A stretch of 25,402 bases of DNA, taken from the NCBI GenBank assembly GCA_964453035.1, contig CAYVOX010000034.1, forward strand, positions 1-25,402, in the 5' to 3' direction. The notes beneath the pieces are model-generated. The model had not been told where the DNA came from and made no database searches. It saw only the letters and a list, made by a program, of their open reading frames with translations. A program made the translations under genes and the position numbers. The stretch comes from CAYVOX01 sp964453035 (GTDB taxonomy: Bacteria; Chloroflexota; Anaerolineae; Anaerolineales; Anaerolineaceae). Below are positions 21,118 to 25,402 of this stretch, piece by piece. Every line of letters begins with the position of its first letter. The first letter of the stretch is position 1.

Positions 21118-23022
21118 TTACTTAGCCACAAAGGCCAGTTGTGCGGCACCGGGCGTGTTCATCAGCGATTTGGCTGCAAAATTGGGCAGCGCTGAGACGT
21201 ACAGCTTCTGATTGCTGAGGAAGAATAACGCGCTGAATTCTGCGTTGAAGGCTAAATCCTGGACGTGATCGTTGAATACCTTGATGCCCTCCGAACCTCC
21301 ACCCATGGTGAGCGTCAACCCCGGGCTGCCCACCTCTGCGTTACCTGCCCAGGCGGCATACAAAATGTTGCCTTTGGGCGTGCTTGAAGGCAGGTTGGCA
21401 GGCAGGGCGCGCGGATTGCCCTTATCGGTAAAGCCGGTCAATTTTTTATCGGCCCGCACACCGGTGAAGAAGCCCGGCCCGCTGGCCCAGAAAACGTCGT
21501 AATAATCGCCCTTATCCACCAGTTTGGCAGGCACGCTGACGCTGGCGTAGTAGAGGCCCACATCCAGCTTCTGCCCGCAGGTGCAGAAGGACATCTGGTC
21601 TTTGTTGGTGGCAGCCATCACCGCGCCGGTTTTGCTATCCAGCGCGGAACTGGAGATGCAAGAGTTAATGAAAGAGGTGCTGGTTTTGTTGCTGAAGTTG
21701 ATTTGCCGCAGGTTGTGATCGCCGCACATGGCGTTGAACGACTGCACCACAAAGGTGGTGGGGCCACTCCAGCCGACAAAAACTTCCGTGGTGGTGGGTT
21801 TGTAAATCTCGGTGGGGGAGCCGCCGCTGGCAGGCACCACCCACACCCCCGCCATGGAAAAGCCCGCGCCGGTGCCAAAGCTGCTGGCGGCAAAGAAGAC
21901 GATATTCTTGCCATCCGGAGCAATTTTTACCGAAAAAGCGTGGGCAGCCTCGCTGCTCAAGCGTTTGACCTTCAATGCAGTCAGGTCCAGCAGGTAGGCA
22001 TCTGCGGAGGTGCCGTCAATGGCAGCTGAGAATGCCAGCCATTTGCCGTCATCCGACCAGGACAGGTTCTGGTAAACCATGGCAAATGCCGCCTGGTCAG
22101 CCGGGTCGCCGGGGTTGGTGGTGGCGTTGGTTTCGGTCTGCGGGTTGGTGAGCGGCAGCGTGAAGATTTCCTTTACGTCTGAGAGGCGCACCACGTGCAG
22201 CGTCAGCCCGTTCATCAACGCCGAGTCGCTGGTGGTCACAAACGCCACCAGTCCGCCTTTGGGAGAAACGGCAACCTGCAGCCCATCCGGCGCCATGATG
22301 TCCTGCTGGTTGAGCTGGACGGTGGTCAGGTCGGGTTTCACCAGCACAATGGCAGAATCCGTGCTGTAGAGCAGGTAGTTGGTTGCGGGATCCAGGTAGG
22401 GATTGAGCCCGGTGGTAGGTTTGTTGGTGGGCTTGACCAGGGTTGGGGTGGCGGCAGGCGGCACCAGGGTCGGGGTGGCTGGCGGCAGGGTGGGCGCTTT
22501 TGAGGCGGTTGGTTCCAGTGCTTTGAGCGGCGTGGCGGAGCTAATCACCGGCGCGGTGACGGAAACCTGCGGCTGGATGGTGGCGGTCGCTGCTGTTTTG
22601 GGGCTAAACACCCCCGTGGCGAACATCACTACCAGGGCAATCACCACCAATCCCAGTACCGCGCTCAGACCAATCCACAGGCCCTTGTTGGAAGGGGGCG
22701 CGCTGACCGGCGCGTAACCGCGCGCGGCGGGCGGAGGGTAGGCTAGGGGTGCAGTGGACGGGGGGTAAACGGGCTGCTGAGGATGGGCCGGGGGTTGCGG
22801 CGGGTAGGCAGGCGGCTGGATGGGCGGCGTGTCGCGTAGCCACTGGCCGTTTTCAAAGCGGAACCACTGGTTGGAGAGCGGCTCCCAGTGCCAGAAGCGC
22901 CCGTAGGCATCCGTGGCGGTGAGTTGGTCAATAGCGGCTTTAAAGGCCTGTTCGCTGAGCTGGCGGCTCTGGTACAGGCTGTGCAGACGGTTGTATTCCT
23001 GTATCACCTGGTTGAAATCCAT
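21118..23022 (-). CDS. Membrane-anchored TolB/WD40-like beta-propeller protein
   Basis: A 634-aa protein with four parts. Residues 1-65 form a small domain (LYQSRQLSEQAFKAAIDQLT, then GRFWHWEPLSNQWFRFENGQWL) like SHOCT- or GYF-type modules that sense an aromatic or helical partner. A Pro-rich stretch covers 66-110, one membrane segment lies at 114-139, and a Thr/Pro-rich stalk spans about 140-205. The rest shows repeated LSWSDDGKWLAFSA and VKIAPDGKNIVFFA segments, typical of TolB-like propeller blades. GGAGGG precedes the ATG. The topology would place the small domain inside and the propeller outside. Two Cys-rich spots (FNAMCGDH and FCTCGQK) may form disulfides. Function unknown. Confidence 0.75.
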   Translation of the reverse strand: MDFNQVIQEYNRLHSLYQSRQLSEQAFKAAIDQLTATDAYGRFWHWEPLSNQWFRFENGQWLRDTPPIQPPAYPPQPPAHPQQPVYPPSTAPLAYPPPAARGYAPVSAPPSNKGLWIGLSAVLGLVVIALVVMFATGVFSPKTAATATIQPQVSVTAPVISSATPLKALEPTASKAPTLPPATPTLVPPAATPTLVKPTNKPTTGLNPYLDPATNYLLYSTDSAIVLVKPDLTTVQLNQQDIMAPDGLQVAVSPKGGLVAFVTTSDSALMNGLTLHVVRLSDVKEIFTLPLTNPQTETNATTNPGDPADQAAFAMVYQNLSWSDDGKWLAFSAAIDGTSADAYLLDLTALKVKRLSSEAAHAFSVKIAPDGKNIVFFAASSFGTGAGFSMAGVWVVPASGGSPTEIYKPTTTEVFVGWSGPTTFVVQSFNAMCGDHNLRQINFSNKTSTSFINSCISSSALDSKTGAVMAATNKDQMSFCTCGQKLDVGLYYASVSVPAKLVDKGDYYDVFWASGPGFFTGVRADKKLTGFTDKGNPRALPANLPSSTPKGNILYAAWAGNAEVGSPGLTLTMGGGSEGIKVFNDHVQDLAFNAEFSALFFLSNQKLYVSALPNFAAKSLMNTPGAAQLAFVAK

Positions 23023-23076
23023 GTCGTCCCTCCAAGAGCAGACTCTCTCAAAAGAATTCGAATCAATGGCAGGAGA

Positions 23077-24049
23077 TTACCGGTCGTAGCGGCATTCATC
23101 CTGGACGAGCTGCATGTAATAGCGCAGGCGCCCCATACCAGTGCCGCCCGCCAGCGAACCGGCAGTAGCCACGGTGAGGCCGCCGCCTGCCCCGGCTTTG
23201 TGGAAGTCATCCACCACGCGCTGGCGAATTTCCTCCGGCGTGCCGTTGCGCACCAGCATTGGCGGGGTCTGGCCGAGGATCATCGCATCCGGCATCTTCT
23301 GGCGGATCAGACCAGCATCCACCTCGGGGCCGTAATTGGTGACGTTGATGCCCAGCTCGCGCTGCATCTCCATCAGGTGGCCCATGGAGGAATCGGAATG
23401 CTGGTAGCGGCGGCATTCGCCGGGGGCCATGGCCTGCAGCACCGCCTGCAGCACCGGGAAGCAGTACTCGCGGTACATTTTGCGGTTAAAGAAGGCGCAG
23501 TTGTCATCGGTGATCCACCAGCCTGGTTCGTTGTTACCGCTAAAGGCGCGCAGCNNNNNNNNNNNNNNNNNNNNNNNNNNNNNNNNNNNNNNNNNNNNNN
23601 NNNNNNNNNNNNNNNNNNNNNNNNNNNNNNNNNNNNNNNNNNNNNNNNNNNNNNTCCAGAATTTTGGCAAACGCATCGGGGTCGTTGGTTGGCGGGGTGA
23701 GCCAGGGTGTGCCGCCCTCAGTGTAGGAAAACTCGCAGTCAAACAGGTTCTCGATGCGGCGCGGGGAATGCACCCAGGTATCTTCATCAAAGTAGGGCCT
23801 ACCGACGTACTGGATGAGCACCTGGTTGACCTCGTGGTGCAACTGGTTGCGGTAGGGCTGGTCAAAATAATAGCGCAGGGTGGAGGGGACTTCCATAAAT
23901 TCAAAAATCCAGTGGTCATCGGGCGCGTAGGAAAAACCACAGCGCGGTTTATTGGAGGTAAAGTCCAGGCAGCGGTCGTTTTCTTCCCAGAAGGCCTGCG
24001 GGTCAAATTTCCTGGTCAATTCCATGAATTCAGCTTCGATTAATGTCAT
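23077..24049 (-). CDS. Uroporphyrinogen-decarboxylase-family protein (interrupted by a gap)
   Basis: The two parts of one URO-D-fold gene lie either side of an N run. The N-terminal part (131 residues, start ATG 24049 with GGAG upstream) ends in DPDAFAKIL. The C-terminal part holds GWWITDDNCAFFNRKMYREYCFPVLQ-type sequence, YQHSDSSMGHLMEMQRELGI, NYGPEVDAGLIRQKMPDAM, ILGQTPPMLVRNGTPEEI and a GTGMGRLRYYMQ end. The frames do not match across the N run, as expected when its length is arbitrary. Corrinoid-methyltransferase relatives have His-x-Cys-Gly where this has His-Ser-Asp-Ser, so the zinc-Cys is absent. The substrate is unknown. The gene lies 12 bases after a SAM methyltransferase. Confidence 0.8.
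23555..23654. other. Assembly gap (100 N) inside the URO-D-family gene
   Basis: Exactly 100 N, so the true length is unknown. The reading frame differs on the two sides, which is what a placeholder gap gives and not evidence for a real frameshift. Confidence 0.99.
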
Positions 24050-24061
24050 GTCGGTCTCCGG

Positions 24062-24856
24062 TCATTTTTGCCCGATATAAAGGATATGGTCGCTGGCGCC
24101 GAGCAGAGCAGGGTGCTGCCCCAGCCGGTAATTGAGTTCAGCCCAGTAGGCCCAGGCCGCGCCGCTGAGGGCATTGACGCCTTCTTCCATGCCGGCGACG
24201 ATGCCTTCCTGTCCGAGCAGCAGGTGGGTTTTGAAGCCGGCGCTTTCAACCAGGGGGATAATCTCCTCGGGTTTGGCAAAATACGCCTCGGTGAAGCCGA
24301 AGGCGGGCTCATTTACTCCGCTGGAGAGGATTTGCTCGGTCATGCGCGGATTTTCCACCAGTTCCATGGGCAGGTTGCGGGCGTCGTAGCGCAGCGGGGC
24401 GTAGAGGGTGATGAAGGCGGCAAAAATCATCCCGCCGGGTTTGAGCGCCTGGTATGCCTGCCGGAGGGCTTGCTGGCGGTCTTCCAGGCGGACGAGGTGG
24501 TAGAGCGGGCCCATGAGCAGCAGGGCGTCGAAGGGCTTCGCGGCAAAGTGGGTCAGGTCCAGCGCGTTGCCGTGATGCAGCCCGTGCAATCCAACGCCTG
24601 CCTCGGCGGCTTTTTGCGCCGCCAGATCAAGGTTGGCCTGGGCCAGGTCCAGCAGGCTGACGGCATAGCCGCAGCCAGCCAGGTGAATGGCATACCGCCC
24701 GGGGCCGCCGCCGCAATCCAGGATGCGGGCAGGCGGAGGGGGCAGGTAGCGCGCCAGGGCTTTTTGCGTGACGGCGAACTCGGTGGGGTGGCGGTCAAAG
24801 CGCTCCCACTCGCGCTGCGCCTGGCTGTTGTAGAAATCCTCGACAATCTGGCTCAT
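24062..24856 (-). CDS. Class I SAM-dependent methyltransferase
   Basis: A 264-aa Rossmann-fold methyltransferase. Motif I is ARILDCGGGPGRYAIHLA at about residues 39-56, followed by motif II-like VSLLDLAQANLDLAAQKAAEAG. FDALLLMGPLYHLVRLEDRQ is the motif IV/post-motif region, and the QALKPGGMIFAAFITLY segment is motif VI-like. The C-terminal third is variable and would bind the acceptor. The gene begins 10 bases after the Nudix stop and ends 12 bases before the URO-D-family gene, so the three are likely one operon. The acceptor is not predictable. Confidence 0.9.
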   Translation of the reverse strand: MSQIVEDFYNSQAQREWERFDRHPTEFAVTQKALARYLPPPPARILDCGGGPGRYAIHLAGCGYAVSLLDLAQANLDLAAQKAAEAGVGLHGLHHGNALDLTHFAAKPFDALLLMGPLYHLVRLEDRQQALRQAYQALKPGGMIFAAFITLYAPLRYDARNLPMELVENPRMTEQILSSGVNEPAFGFTEAYFAKPEEIIPLVESAGFKTHLLLGQEGIVAGMEEGVNALSGAAWAYWAELNYRLGQHPALLGASDHILYIGQK

Positions 24857-24866
24857 CTTTCCGCCT

Positions 24867-25402
24867 TTACATAACTATACCATTATTGAGAATTTCAATC
24901 CATTCATCCTGCGGGTGGACAATTGGCGGAAGATGGTTCAGCTTGGCCCAGAAGAGGGTGAAGAGGTGGTTATCGGTTCTCACGCGCCAGCGCGGCGGCG
25001 TGGGGCGGGAGTAATCAAAGCGGTAGAAGCGGCGCACGAGGGTGTCGGCTAAAACTGCCTCGGGCACCCAGCCGGTGATGTTGTAGGTGATGTAGGCGGC
25101 GTTGGGGAGTTGGTCTGGTTCCTCAAAAGCGACCTGGGCAAAGTCCTGATCGCGGCGCAGCAGCCGCACCATCAACCCGCTGCGAAAGCGCGCCCAGTCG
25201 AAACTGTGAACTTCCGGGCGGGCGTACACCGGTGTAGCAGTTGTGATGTAGAGATGCCCCTCCGGAGCGGGATAGGTCCGGGATGCCAGGAACACCGGCG
25301 CAGGCAGGTCACGCAGGCCGGTTTCTTCGCGCGCTTCGCGTATTACTGCTGCCTCAGGGGCTTCACCCGGCTCCACTGTCCCGGCGGGGAACTGGAATCC
25401 GG
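24867..25402 (-). CDS. Nudix hydrolase (5'-truncated by window edge)
   Basis: The visible 178 residues contain the Nudix box, beginning GTVEPGEAPEAAVIREAR and continuing EETGL, preceded by FQFPAGT up to the window edge. All catalytic positions (the box Gly, the following Glu, RE and EE) are present. A GTG at 25374-25376 is inside the box and so is an internal Val, not the start. The C-terminal half (FRSGLMVRLLRRD through FTLFWAKLNHLPPIV) is longer than a minimal Nudix domain. The gene leads the operon with the methyltransferase 10 bases downstream. The nucleotide substrate is unknown. Confidence 0.88.
   Translation of the reverse strand, partial: GFQFPAGTVEPGEAPEAAVIREAREETGLRDLPAPVFLASRTYPAPEGHLYITTATPVYARPEVHSFDWARFRSGLMVRLLRRDQDFAQVAFEEPDQLPNAAYITYNITGWVPEAVLADTLVRRFYRFDYSRPTPPRWRVRTDNHLFTLFWAKLNHLPPIVHPQDEWIEILNNGIVM

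Noticed and set aside
23540..24049. Frameshift or pseudogene in the URO-D-family gene
   Set aside because: The frame change coincides with a 100-N placeholder whose real length is unknown.
25374..25376. GTG as the start of the last Nudix gene
   Set aside because: The upstream in-frame sequence GFQFPAGT completes the Nudix box, so this codon is internal and the gene runs off the window.

Overview
The window looks like chromosome from a Gram-negative-type or monoderm environmental bacterium of the phylum Chloroflexota, most likely class Anaerolineae. This is an inference from GC-rich coding sequence, many membrane and lipoproteins with Thr/Pro-rich stalks, small helix-hairpin-helix (HHH) proteins, GerW-like proteins in a lineage not known to sporulate, and short palindromic repeats. 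Two runs of exactly 100 N (1531-1630 and 23555-23654) show that it is a scaffold, probably a metagenome or draft assembly. No rRNA, tRNA, transposase, phage gene or CRISPR array was seen.

Layout. 1-2239: the 3' part of an ADP-ribosylglycohydrolase converges with an isoprenylcysteine-methyltransferase-like membrane protein, followed across a gap by a nitroreductase. 2417-8100 (+): an ECF sigma factor and its translationally coupled membrane anti-sigma factor, a zinc-ribbon Nudix hydrolase, FtsK/SpoIIIE on an apparently leaderless mRNA, and a C39-like cysteine peptidase with three SH3-like repeats. 8177-12408 (+): a mini GerW-like membrane protein, a GerW/YtfJ protein, a YfhO/GT-C-like multi-pass membrane protein, an unknown 138-aa protein, and a membrane family-2 glycosyltransferase that ends at a palindromic element with a T-run.

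12580-17925 (-) is a tight one-way cluster: a Thr/Pro-rich membrane protein, three paralogous M42 aminopeptidases, a solute-binding lipoprotein and a small membrane protein. Several junctions overlap by 1-4 bases, so peptide breakdown and an exported binding protein are probably expressed together. 17926-18376 is non-coding and carries two kinds of palindromic repeat and a near-consensus sigma-70 promoter. That promoter drives a three-gene cassette (18377-19486) of two HHH proteins, one of them membrane-anchored, and a small helical protein, closed by a strong terminator. 19570-21023 holds rsmI (leaderless) and rsmE, two rRNA methyltransferases. A bidirectional terminator separates them from the minus-strand genes 25402-21118: a partial Nudix hydrolase, a SAM methyltransferase, a URO-D-family protein split by a gap, and a membrane-anchored beta-propeller-like protein.

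The most interesting points are the paired GerW-like genes next to envelope glycosyltransferases, the promoter-driven HHH cassette, the triple M42 operon, and the leaderless starts of ftsK and rsmI. All family names were assigned by eye from motifs; no database search was run.
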